Assembly (NCBI GenBank): GCA_947482115.1
Contig: CANKII010000002.1
Span: forward strand, 310,001-374,000
Direction: 5' to 3'
DNA: 64,000 nucleotides
From: Fibrobacterota bacterium
GTDB lineage: Bacteria > Fibrobacterota > Fibrobacteria > UBA11236
Below are positions 56,566 through 64,000 of the stretch, in pieces (the first letter of the stretch is position 1; each line of letters begins with the position of its first letter). The notes below the pieces were generated by a model. It did not search any database. It saw nothing but the letters and a program-made list of their open reading frames with translations, and was not told where the DNA came from. Position numbers and translations under genes: made by a program.

Positions 56566-57153
56566 TTAAAACCTCGCCCATGCCATCATGCCGGGTTGCG
56601 GTGTTCCGTTTTCATCAATATTCCATGAAGGTGTCACCCCAAATTTTTGAAGGTTCCGTTCACCTGGATTGTTATATCGGTGGACGGCAAAATGGGTGTC
56701 AATCAAGCTGTAAAAAAATCCTCCGAAGAAGAGAAAAGATCCGGAAAGTCCGAGCGCATCGGAACCATTGAATTTGTGATGGCCACCGCTGGAAATAAAA
56801 TGGCTGCCGTTGGCGACCATTAAGCTGAGCCCCAATCCTCGCGCTGCAATTCCCAGAAGCCCCTCCTTGTAAGAGCTGGCATAGATTTGCCCCGTTGAAG
56901 GTCCCACTACCACTCCGGACAAAGCCAAGGCGATTCCAATTGTTTGTATGGGTCTGGCGTCTGAATTCTTAGATATCGCCACTCCGATTAAGCCGGGTAA
57001 ATAGGTTGAGCCGATGGCCAAACCATAAGCGATGGCTTCGTTCTTTGCCTTGTCAGGTAAAACCGGCGAAGGAATCGAGTCGGGTGAATAATATGAAGCG
57101 GCAAAAGTCGCAGAGCTGAGGAAGAGGAGGAAGAGTGATGTTCTGAGATTCAT
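56566..57153 (-). CDS. Secreted/membrane protein with QPG-MAWARF tail
   Basis: 195 residues. Signal peptide (LRTSLFLLFLSSATFAAS), then several glycine-rich hydrophobic segments (YGLAIGSTYLPGLIGVAI, IGIALALSGVVVG, LGLSGSFLFFGGFFYSLID) as in small multi-pass or outer-membrane-associated proteins. The C-terminus TPQPGMMAWARF nearly matches that of the gene at 58656 (KLQPGVMAWARF), at both protein and DNA level. A terminal aromatic F fits outer-membrane insertion signals, but this is not proven. Function unknown. Confidence 0.72.
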   Translation of the reverse strand: MNLRTSLFLLFLSSATFAASYYSPDSIPSPVLPDKAKNEAIAYGLAIGSTYLPGLIGVAISKNSDARPIQTIGIALALSGVVVGPSTGQIYASSYKEGLLGIAARGLGLSLMVANGSHFISSGGHHKFNGSDALGLSGSFLFFGGFFYSLIDTHFAVHRYNNPGERNLQKFGVTPSWNIDENGTPQPGMMAWARF

Positions 57154-57192
57154 ATCTGATTCTCCTTGTCAGATACGTAGCAATTTAAACTT

Positions 57193-57765
57193 TCATTTTA
57201 CGCCGACCACCCGCCGATACCGTGTTCCAAACACCGTGTCCCAGAAGCGGCTTGAGATCCCAAAGTTGTATTCGGGAAATTGGTGGTGGACCAGATGATG
57301 GACTTTTACCTTCCGAATCCACGAATTCGTGGTTTTCCAGTGGTGATGACTGTGGTGGACAACGCCGTACCAGAGGGTACCCGCCTGCCAGCCTGCAAAG
57401 AGGGATGAGAGTATCGGGATGTGAACGACGGCGGTAAACATCCACCAGAGTCCGATTGCAATGGACGCGGTCAGAAACCAAGGGGTAGCGATCATGCTCA
57501 GAGGTTTCACGTGATGCACATTGTGAAGATCGCGGACGAAGCTGCTGAAGTAATGGTAAACCCACCGGTGGAGGATGTATTCCGACAGGGTGAAAATCAC
57601 AAAACCCGCAATTCTGCCGAACACTACATGGCTAATGGGGGAGCGCCAAACGGTTGTTTCCCAGACCAGAAAAAAAATGACAAGGGAAATATCGGCGACG
57701 TAACTCAATTTGTAGTTCAATGCACTGCCGAAAAATTTCGCGGTGATCCATTTCCACAGGCTCAT
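57193..57765 (-). CDS. Fatty acid hydroxylase/sterol desaturase superfamily membrane protein
   Basis: 190 residues with the di-iron histidine clusters of the superfamily: HRWVYH (near 66), HNVHH (near 82), VVHHSHHHW (near 136) and VHHLVHHQFP (near 154). Hydrophobic segments place it in the membrane, where such enzymes hydroxylate acyl chains, sphingoid bases or carotenoids. The stop of the preceding lipoprotein gene overlaps its ATG by one base. Substrate unknown. The only clear enzyme in this lipoprotein cluster. Confidence 0.88.
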   Translation of the reverse strand: MSLWKWITAKFFGSALNYKLSYVADISLVIFFLVWETTVWRSPISHVVFGRIAGFVIFTLSEYILHRWVYHYFSSFVRDLHNVHHVKPLSMIATPWFLTASIAIGLWWMFTAVVHIPILSSLFAGWQAGTLWYGVVHHSHHHWKTTNSWIRKVKVHHLVHHQFPEYNFGISSRFWDTVFGTRYRRVVGVK

Positions 57766-58619
57766 TAGTGTTCTTTCGGAATCAGTTTGAGTTTGCGGTC
57801 CTTGTCAATCACAACGATTCGTGTTCCTCCATCCTTGGACATTTCAATCCGCAGAATGTTTGCAATGGCAAGATCGTGCAGAACACCGCTTTTCTCATAC
57901 ACGATTCCGGAACCACGTATTTCCCGGATGGCACAGGATTTTTTTTCGGTACCGTCCTTTAAGAGAATCCGGACTGTTCCGAGATTTTCAAGTGCGACAA
58001 ATTCATCGGGGGCAGGGGAGTTGATTTTTGGGATCGACAGGGTTTCCGCGGTATGTACGGTTGAATCTTTGTCTTGTGGTTTTCCGTCCGCTTCGATCTT
58101 TTTCAATTCTGGAGCTTCGGTGTGAATCGTCTGCGATCCCCCGTTAGGGAATTGATAGACCACATGGGCGCCCCCGATACCTCCCGTGATCAGACCGATG
58201 GCACCGCCATACAATGCCCCGAAAAAAAGGCCGGGAATGAAATTGCCGGAACCCGCACCTATCAGAGCTGCGATTCCACCCACCCATAACGCGCCGAATT
58301 GCATGCCTCGCATGGCGCCGAGACCGTGATCCGTTATGGTGATGTTTGAAATGCGATCCGCCGGAATTTTGGAATGAGCCCGAAGAGTCTTTAAATCAAC
58401 CGTGTCACGTCTCACTCTCGTGATGTTTCCCGAATACACGGCTCCGTCCCGCATGAGGACTTCGGATTCCGTGGACTTCATGTCGTTTATGGCGGATTCA
58501 TAAGCGACCGGATCGCGATCATCCAGTTGCCGGGTCACTGTTCCCGCGCAGTTTATCAGAAAGAGGGGAAGGAGATTGATTGCTGCGAGAGCCCTCCAGG
58601 ATGGCATGTTGTTGTTCAT
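57765..58619 (-). CDS. Putative lipoprotein with glycine-zipper-like segment
   Basis: 284 residues. Lipobox INCAG after a hydrophobic stretch (LAAINLLPLFLINCAGTVTR). The middle has glycine-rich membrane-like segments (FGALWVGGIAALIGAGSGNF, LFFGALYGGAIGLITGGIGG) and the flanks carry two related beta-rich stretches (MRDGAVYSGNITRVRRDTVD and ILLKDGTEKKSCAIREIRGS), suggesting a duplicated small domain. No family recognised. Coupled to the hydroxylase gene by a one-base overlap. Confidence 0.72.
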   Translation of the reverse strand: MNNNMPSWRALAAINLLPLFLINCAGTVTRQLDDRDPVAYESAINDMKSTESEVLMRDGAVYSGNITRVRRDTVDLKTLRAHSKIPADRISNITITDHGLGAMRGMQFGALWVGGIAALIGAGSGNFIPGLFFGALYGGAIGLITGGIGGAHVVYQFPNGGSQTIHTEAPELKKIEADGKPQDKDSTVHTAETLSIPKINSPAPDEFVALENLGTVRILLKDGTEKKSCAIREIRGSGIVYEKSGVLHDLAIANILRIEMSKDGGTRIVVIDKDRKLKLIPKEH

Positions 58620-58655
58620 GCCGCTTGGACGCAGGAGTGGAGGTTTAGGTAACCG

Positions 58656-59549
58656 TTAAAATCTCGCCCATGCCATCACACCGGGTTGTAGTTTGCCGGT
58701 TGGGGTGAAGGATAGGGCGGGAAAGGCGCCGAAGTGACGCGCCGAATTTTTTTTCGCTTTATCTTCCGGAAGAAAGGCATTATGAAACCCGCCATAGATG
58801 GCGTAGCCGATGCCACCTAACGCAATAATCGTCCCCGTAGGTTCCAATGGATGTTTTTCTTCCCCATATGCATTTCTGCCGGTTTGGATTCGGGCTACAG
58901 CCACACCGATTGCAGTTATCCCCATTCCCACAAGTATCGGGTGCCAGAGTCTTTGCTTTGGTTTTTGGGGATCGGAGTTTACGTGGGCTTCAGTTTTTTC
59001 TGTTGCCGTTGCAGCACTGACATCCGTGGGTGTGGTCGTTAAAGGGACATCCTTGCCAATCGAATCGTGGGACGCCCCAAAGTTCTGTGCGCCCGAGTCT
59101 TTCGAGAGCGTATCCGGTATCGTCGAGTTATAGATGCCACCTACCGTTGCATATAGAACCCCTCCGATCAAAAACGTGATTCCGGAGATACCCAGGATGT
59201 TGCCCTTGGTTCTGCTAGCATCCCTCTCTTGCTGGGTTTGGTTTGGATTCTCCCATGCACTATTCATACCCTCTCCTGCGGCTCCCATCATAAGAACAAG
59301 TCCAACGAGCGATATGGCCACCCCAATCGCCACAGGGTGGTTCAATTTTGTCTTTGGTTTGTGGGAAAGGGAATCGGTTGGATTTTCATGTTCCGCCTCG
59401 GTGTATTCCACAGTGCGTCCATCGTGTAAATATTTTATCGTCGTGCCATTGGGAGACGTGCGGCTGGAATCAACGATGAAGTTTTCGCTTTGCGCCCATA
59501 GGAGCGACGAAGCGAGGGAGAGGCTAAGGAGAAAACTGGAGACTTTCAT
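58656..59549 (-). CDS. Secreted/membrane protein with internal duplication and QPGVMAWARF tail
   Basis: 297 residues. Signal peptide (KVSSFLLSLSLASSLLWAQ), then two copies of an approximately 80-residue module: the first begins LNHPVAIGVAISLVGL and ends QNFGA, the second begins LWHPILVGMGITAIGV and ends RHFGA. Each has two glycine-rich hydrophobic segments. An acidic linker separates them. The tail LQPGVMAWARF matches the 56566 gene. Probably a paralogous family of cell-envelope proteins; role unknown. Divergent from icd. Confidence 0.72.
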   Translation of the reverse strand: MKVSSFLLSLSLASSLLWAQSENFIVDSSRTSPNGTTIKYLHDGRTVEYTEAEHENPTDSLSHKPKTKLNHPVAIGVAISLVGLVLMMGAAGEGMNSAWENPNQTQQERDASRTKGNILGISGITFLIGGVLYATVGGIYNSTIPDTLSKDSGAQNFGASHDSIGKDVPLTTTPTDVSAATATEKTEAHVNSDPQKPKQRLWHPILVGMGITAIGVAVARIQTGRNAYGEEKHPLEPTGTIIALGGIGYAIYGGFHNAFLPEDKAKKNSARHFGAFPALSFTPTGKLQPGVMAWARF

Positions 59550-59777
59550 GGTCGTTTCCCAATCTTAATGTTCGTGTTGGACGCGTGCCTTCGGAAAAGG
59601 GTAACCATTCAAACCGGATAAGCCTCTGACAACCTGACAGCAAAAAGTGGCCTGTTCGCAGCCGGAAAGGTGAATCACAGGAATATTAACCGATATATCC
59701 CGGTATTATATTTGCTATTCCATTTTGGTCAGGGGGTCTTCTGGTTCCCGACTTTTTTCAGACGATTTCGGAGCATT

Positions 59778-61031
59778 ATGTCTACCTACAAGCACATTCA
59801 AGTCCCTTCACATGGCGAACACATTACCCTCGGCAGCGATGGCGCCATACAGGTTCCCGACGAACCGATCCTGCCTTTCATCGAAGGCGACGGCACCGGT
59901 CCCGACATTTGGAAGGCCGCGAGTTACGTCCTCGATGAAACCGTCCGCAAGGTCTATGGAGGCAAACGCAAAATTTCGTGGGTGGAAATCTACGCAGGTG
60001 AAAAATCGCTCAAGGTTTACGGTGAGAACCAATGGCTTCCCGAAGAAACACTCGAAGCCATCAAGGAATTCAAAATCGCCATCAAGGGACCGTTGACCAC
60101 TCCGGTGGGTGGCGGCATCCGTTCCATCAACGTGGCTTTGCGTCAGGAACTTGATCTCTATGCCTGCGTGCGGCCTGTGCGCTGGTTCCAGGGCGTACCT
60201 GCGCCAGTGAAGGAACCTCACAAACTCGATGTGGTGATCTTCCGTGAAAATACCGAGGACGTTTACAGCGGCATCGAGTTCGATGCGAACACTTCCGAGG
60301 CCAATGAATTGATCGCCTTTCTGAAGCAAAAACTTCCCAAGAAATTTGTGCGCGAAGGCAGCGCGCTGGGCGTCAAGCCCGTCTCCGCATTTGGCTCCAA
60401 GCGGCTGGTGCGCCGTGCCATCCAATTTGCCATCGACAAAAACCTCCCGTCCGTGACATTGGTTCACAAGGGCAACATCATGAAGTTCACCGAGGGTGGA
60501 TTCATGAAATGGGGTTATGAGGCCGCGAAGGAATTCGGGGACAAGGTTATTACCGAGGCAGAGGTCTACGAAAAGCACGGTGGCAAAACGCCTGCGGGCA
60601 AGGTGCTGATTCAGGATCGCATCGCCGATGCCATGTTCCAGCAATTGCTTCTGCGTCCCGACGAGTATTCCGTGCTTGCAACCTTGAATTTGAACGGAGA
60701 TTATCTCTCCGATGCCTGCGCTGCGCAGGTGGGCGGTCTGGGCCTCGCTCCGGGAGCGAATATTGGCGATCGCGCAGCAGTGTTTGAAGCTACGCACGGA
60801 ACGGCTCCCAAATACGCGGGATTGGATAAAATCAATCCGGGATCGGTTTTGCTTTCCGGCGTCATGATGCTGCAACATCTCGGTTGGGATGAAGCAGCCG
60901 ATGCCATTTTCCGCGCGTTGAGCCAGACCATTTCGCATCGCAAGGTCACTTACGATCTCGCGCGCCAGATGGAAGGCTCCACGGAAGTCAAATGTTCCGA
61001 GTTCGGCCGCTTGATTGCGGAGGCCATTTAA
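59778..61031 (+). CDS. icd: Isocitrate dehydrogenase (NADP)
   Basis: TCA-cycle enzyme making 2-oxoglutarate, CO2 and NADPH; 417 residues. Blocks: [16 protein letters not shown]-like [40 protein letters not shown] (substrate Ser/Arg), [14 protein letters not shown] and [20 protein letters not shown]; cofactor region [10 protein letters not shown]. Start at 59778 behind CGGAGCATT. 26 bases before the citrate synthase gene, so they form an operon feeding 2-oxoglutarate toward gltBD. Confidence 0.96.
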   Translation: MSTYKHIQVPSHGEHITLGSDGAIQVPDEPILPFIEGDGTGPDIWKAASYVLDETVRKVYGGKRKISWVEIYAGEKSLKVYGENQWLPEETLEAIKEFKIAIKGPLTTPVGGGIRSINVALRQELDLYACVRPVRWFQGVPAPVKEPHKLDVVIFRENTEDVYSGIEFDANTSEANELIAFLKQKLPKKFVREGSALGVKPVSAFGSKRLVRRAIQFAIDKNLPSVTLVHKGNIMKFTEGGFMKWGYEAAKEFGDKVITEAEVYEKHGGKTPAGKVLIQDRIADAMFQQLLLRPDEYSVLATLNLNGDYLSDACAAQVGGLGLAPGANIGDRAAVFEATHGTAPKYAGLDKINPGSVLLSGVMMLQHLGWDEAADAIFRALSQTISHRKVTYDLARQMEGSTEVKCSEFGRLIAEAI

Positions 61032-61057
61032 CCGCATCGATTGCGGAGGGAGACATC

Positions 61058-62230
61058 ATGTCGGGCGGCGAAGACATTTTATTCAGTATTACCAAAGCGC
61101 AGTTGGATACCGGCATGCGCGGTTTTCCAGTAGGCACCTGTCCCATCAGCGACGTCGATCCCATGACCGGATTGAGCTACGGCGGTTATCCCATTGCGAA
61201 ATTGGCTTTGCGCCAACCCGAAGAAGTCATTTACCTCCTCTTGAATAAGACGCTTCCCGACGCAGCGCAACTCGCCGCTTTTCGTCAGGAGCTGATCAAA
61301 AATTCCCGCTTGCATCCCGAGATTCTGGAGAGACTGCGCGAACTTCCGCGTCACGGTCATCCCATGAAATGGCTGATGTCCGCCATCATCCTGATGGGCA
61401 TGTATTCCGGCACCGGGGATTATCGCAAGGATTGTTTGCAGGTGATTGCGCAATTGCCTGAAGCCGTTGCGGCCATCTTCCGCATCCGTTCCGGTTGGGG
61501 AGAACTGATTTCTTCCAAACCCGAACTGGGTTACATGGAAAACTTCACACACATGCTGAGCGCGCCGGGAGCCACTCCTGAGCTTGCTCATTTGCTGCGT
61601 GTGTTCAATATTCTCCACATGGATCACGGTGGGGGAAACCTTTCCACCTTTGTCGGCAAGGCCATTGCCTCGGGCCATGAAGACATGTATGGCTCACTCG
61701 CTGGAGCCATGGCGGGACTCGCAGGCCCTTTGCATGGCATGGCGAATCAGGAATGTCTGCGGTTTTTAAAAACAGTATCGAAAGACATCAAGGATCCTGC
61801 GGATGAAAAACACGTTGCGGAATACGTCGAGAATCTTTTAAACTCCGGCGGTGTGTTGTATGGTTTCGGTCATGCCGTATTGCGGGTGGAAGATCCCCGT
61901 GCCACGGTGCAATTTGATTTGGGCGAACAAATCGCCCCTTCCGATCCCCTGTTCCGTTTGGCGGTGACCTTGCGGAAGGTGGGCAGCGAAGCCCTTAAAA
62001 AACGCGACAAGGTCAGCGACCCCTATCCGAATGTGGACGCTGTCTCGGGCTGCCTGCTGAGCGCCTGCGGTCTTGTGGACGAGAACTATTATACGGTTCT
62101 TTTTGGGTTGGCTCGCTGCGTGGGCATCGCTTCCCAAATCGTTTGGGAACGCACGGAAGCGCGTGGCGGCAAGGGAATGCCCATTGTACGGCCTTCATAT
62201 CTCTATACGGGTCCTGCAATCCAGTCCTAA
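61058..62230 (+). CDS. gltA: Citrate synthase (eukaryote-like type)
   Basis: 390 residues. Condenses oxaloacetate and acetyl-CoA. Start at 61058 behind GGAGGGAGA. Catalytic residues: His in ILHMDHGGGNLSTFVGKA, His in YGFGHAVLRVEDPRA, Asp in the DPYPNVDAVSG region. The stretch MYGSLAGAMAGLAGPLHGMA then NQECLRFL resembles mitochondrial-type enzymes more than the E. coli hexameric type. Transcribed with icd. Confidence 0.93.
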   Translation: MSGGEDILFSITKAQLDTGMRGFPVGTCPISDVDPMTGLSYGGYPIAKLALRQPEEVIYLLLNKTLPDAAQLAAFRQELIKNSRLHPEILERLRELPRHGHPMKWLMSAIILMGMYSGTGDYRKDCLQVIAQLPEAVAAIFRIRSGWGELISSKPELGYMENFTHMLSAPGATPELAHLLRVFNILHMDHGGGNLSTFVGKAIASGHEDMYGSLAGAMAGLAGPLHGMANQECLRFLKTVSKDIKDPADEKHVAEYVENLLNSGGVLYGFGHAVLRVEDPRATVQFDLGEQIAPSDPLFRLAVTLRKVGSEALKKRDKVSDPYPNVDAVSGCLLSACGLVDENYYTVLFGLARCVGIASQIVWERTEARGGKGMPIVRPSYLYTGPAIQS

Positions 62231-62468
62231 CCTTCATAACCCCAAGGGATATTGAGCGTTGTAACGTTCAAAAATCCCTTTAAATCCCCCGAAAATCCCC
62301 GGGTTCCGCTTTTTCACATTTATTTGGGTTTAGGGGTTGCAAATTTTTTTACAAACATTAGCTGCGGAAACCCAGGATTACTTCTACCTTATCCCGGACA
62401 ATCCGCGTTAGAAATCCCATGTTGGGTTTTCTTTTGAGGATTAAAACCAGAAAGACAAGGAAGACACA
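62231..62468. other. Intergenic leader before the RRM gene
   Basis: 238 bases between gltA and the RRM gene with low coding content. It contains AT-rich stretches (GCAAATTTTTTTACAAAC) and ends with AAGGAAG just before the ATG. A long untranslated leader, as in cold-shock-type RNA-binding genes, is possible; no clear promoter or riboswitch seen. Confidence 0.4.
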
Positions 62469-62744
62469 ATGAATTTATTCGTAGGAAATTTATCCTGGGA
62501 CGTTACACAGGATGAATTGGAATCGGCGTTTGGCGCCTTTGGCCAGGTCGGCTCCGCCAAGATCATGATGGACCGTGAGACCGGCAAGCCCCGTGGCTTT
62601 GCCTTCGTGGAAATGGCCAATGACGGCGAGGCTCAAAAAGCCATCGCAAGTCTGAATGGCAAGGAATTCAAAGGCCGTGCGTTGAATGTCAACGAAGCTC
62701 GTCCCCGCGAAAACCGCCCGCGTCCTCAGAACAACCGCTGGTAA
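62469..62744 (+). CDS. RRM-domain RNA-binding protein
   Basis: 91 residues, essentially one RNA-recognition motif: RNP2 LFVGNLSW near residues 3-10 and RNP1 KPRGFAFVEM near 42-51, then a short Arg/Pro-rich tail (NEARPRENRPRPQNNRW). Single-RRM proteins of this size occur in cyanobacteria, Bacteroidota and relatives, often induced by cold. Strong AAGGAAG ribosome-binding site. Followed by a terminator. Confidence 0.93.
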   Translation: MNLFVGNLSWDVTQDELESAFGAFGQVGSAKIMMDRETGKPRGFAFVEMANDGEAQKAIASLNGKEFKGRALNVNEARPRENRPRPQNNRW

Positions 62745-62764
62745 AAGCCCGTTTCGGGCTTTTT
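62743..62764 (+). terminator. Rho-independent terminator after the RRM gene
   Basis: AAAAGCCCG, TTT loop, CGGGCTTTTTT. Overlaps the last base pairs of the stop codon. Confidence 0.9.
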
Positions 62765-62829
62765 TATAGCAGGCTCCTCCCGCTCTTGTTTTCGATAAAC
62801 TCGGAACCTTGAGCGGAATCCTCCCCCCT

Positions 62830-64000
62830 TTGAAATCCCCTTCCATTGAAGTCAAGGGTTCGTTACTGGGCGTTAGCCTCGTAATGTTCCTCAGCTTCTC
62901 CGGATTCTCCGCCGTTCAGTTTCACGCCTACCTTTTTGAGCGGATGGGTTTCTCACCCTTTCGAATTGGCGTGCTTCTCGGACTCGGATTTACTGCGGCC
63001 ATTGTCGCCCCCATTTTGCAGGTCAGTGCCATGCATCGCTTGCAAGGCCCGCGTCGCGCCCTTTTTCTGACGCTGGCCGGAGCCGGATTGACTTTGGCTG
63101 TCTTGCCGCATATGCATGGTTCCCTTTTTATTGCGGTGACATTTTTTACGGTCATTTTTTTCGTCAGCGGAATCGATCCCCTTGTCACCGCTTGTGTTCT
63201 GGAAGTGACGAGATCCCGGGGCCGAAGCACTTATTTCATCATTCGCAGTTTCGGAACCCTCGGGTTTTTATTGGGCTGTCTTGTGAGTTATTTCCTGCCG
63301 CACCCCGAATTTTTATCCCGACTCTATCTGGGTTTCGGAATGGTTTTTTTGCTGGCACTGGTCGTGGGGCTTTGGGGACTGCGTCCCACCGATCCACGAC
63401 AGGCGCCTGAAGACGGTTGGATAAGTTCCCATCCCCGTCATACGCCAACCTTTCGCCGTGCTTTGCGGCTGCTTTCCGCCCCGCGTTCACAAAGGTTGTT
63501 GTGGACTTTGGGAGTACTGAATTTTGCCAATGCGATGGCGATTCTGGTGCAGGGAAATTATCTGGTGTCCCGTTTTCCAGGCGGTCAAGGATCCATCAGT
63601 CTGGCATGGGTTGTATCCACCGGGGGTGAAATTCCGCTGATGCTTTTATGCGCGTGGCTGGTGCGGCATTACGGTTTGCGTGTGGTCATCGGCATGGGGC
63701 TTTTGGGCACCACCCTCAAACTGGTTTTAATTGGAATGGCTGAAACGCGGGGGATGTATTTCGCCGGGCTTTTATTTCACGGGTGTTTTTACTCCGGGGC
63801 GCTGGTGGGATTCAATCTGTATGTGGATCAAAATTTTCCCGTTGCCGATCGTCCGACACTCCAAACACTCGGTGCCCTGTTTTATCAGGGATTGCCCACT
63901 GCCTGCGGCGGGCTGGCCGCCGGCCTCTTGTGGCATTTTCTGGGGTTGCGCAGCGTGTATTGGACTTCAGCGGCAATAGGAATCGCAGTGGCCGTATATG
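62830..64000 (+). CDS. MFS transporter (nucleoside/LacY-like), C-terminus beyond the window
   Basis: At least 390 residues in one open frame to the window end. Hydrophobic segments alternate with short loops: LLGVSLVMFLSFSGFSAVQF, FERMGFSPFRIGVLLGLGFT, TFFTVIFFVSGIDPLV, a long loop, then LGVLNFANAMAIL and IGMGLLGTTLKLVL. The first pair of segments and the short loops match the MFS_1-like/nucleoside:H+ symporter group. Start is uncertain: TTG 62830 chosen, with TTG 62809 and ATG 62884 possible; none has a good ribosome-binding site. Substrate unknown. Confidence 0.75.
   Translation, partial: MKSPSIEVKGSLLGVSLVMFLSFSGFSAVQFHAYLFERMGFSPFRIGVLLGLGFTAAIVAPILQVSAMHRLQGPRRALFLTLAGAGLTLAVLPHMHGSLFIAVTFFTVIFFVSGIDPLVTACVLEVTRSRGRSTYFIIRSFGTLGFLLGCLVSYFLPHPEFLSRLYLGFGMVFLLALVVGLWGLRPTDPRQAPEDGWISSHPRHTPTFRRALRLLSAPRSQRLLWTLGVLNFANAMAILVQGNYLVSRFPGGQGSISLAWVVSTGGEIPLMLLCAWLVRHYGLRVVIGMGLLGTTLKLVLIGMAETRGMYFAGLLFHGCFYSGALVGFNLYVDQNFPVADRPTLQTLGALFYQGLPTACGGLAAGLLWHFLGLRSVYWTSAAIGIAVAVY

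Noticed and set aside
59688-59710. TTAACC and TATTAT as a promoter for icd
   Set aside because: Spacing of 12 bases is too short for a sigma70 promoter.

Overview
The window is a dense, gene-rich stretch of a bacterial chromosome of moderately high GC. No rRNA is present, so the placement is inferred from gene content. A bacterial geranylgeranylglyceryl-phosphate synthase-family gene next to alaS, a DUF2723 membrane protein, an EF-G of the mitochondrial/spd type, and large secreted proteins with tails resembling type IX secretion (T9SS) sorting domains all fit the FCB group. Fibrobacterota or a close relative is my best guess; the phylum is not proven by this sequence.

Layout. 1-8.6 kb (minus strand) is a classical translation and envelope operon, rplM-rpsI-rpsB-tsf-pyrH-frr-uppS-cdsA-dxr-rseP. 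It is interrupted between cdsA and dxr by a DUF433/DUF5615 toxin-antitoxin-like pair and an FRG-domain gene. 8.7-12.2 kb holds alaS and the GGGP synthase-family gene. 12.2-21.5 kb (mostly plus) holds a DUF2723 membrane protein, dnaG, a convergent hicAB pair, a RelA/SpoT-type enzyme, an unknown coiled-coil-like protein and fusA. 21.6-26.8 kb holds an ABM-domain protein, a thiopurine methyltransferase-like protein, a second small primase-like protein, murB, DinB and hisD. 26.8-35.9 kb is a secretome region: two tandem double-SGNH hydrolases, tRNA-Pro(TGG), and a 1626-residue protein with 14 Ig-like repeats coupled to a small secreted protein. 35.8-38.2 kb is a three-gene type III polyketide synthase cluster. 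38.3-44.3 kb is gltBD. 44.5-55.5 kb holds yqgE, a CslA-like glycosyltransferase, siroheme synthase, metG, a DEAD-box helicase, map, queE, queC and an FAD transhydrogenase-like protein without redox cysteines. 55.5-59.5 kb is a run of small lipoproteins and membrane proteins of unknown role with a fatty-acid hydroxylase. 59.8-64 kb holds icd, citrate synthase, an RRM RNA-binding protein and a partial MFS transporter.

Most unusual points. (1) rpsI has no ATG, GTG, TTG or CTG able to start the conserved protein; an AUC codon behind a strong Shine-Dalgarno site appears to be the start. (2) Palindromic elements containing GTAGGG(G)C lie at gene ends and supply the TAG stop codons of four genes, including both members of a convergent pair that thereby share a C-terminal Pro-Arg-Leu. 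(3) Two cargo segments, the DUF433/DUF5615 pair and a lipoprotein gene, each sit immediately after a housekeeping gene whose 3' end is repeated on the far side of the cargo. This suggests a shared insertion mode that preserves the target gene's end. (4) A REP-like palindrome family occurs both between genes and in frame inside tsf, a primase-like gene and the polyketide synthase.
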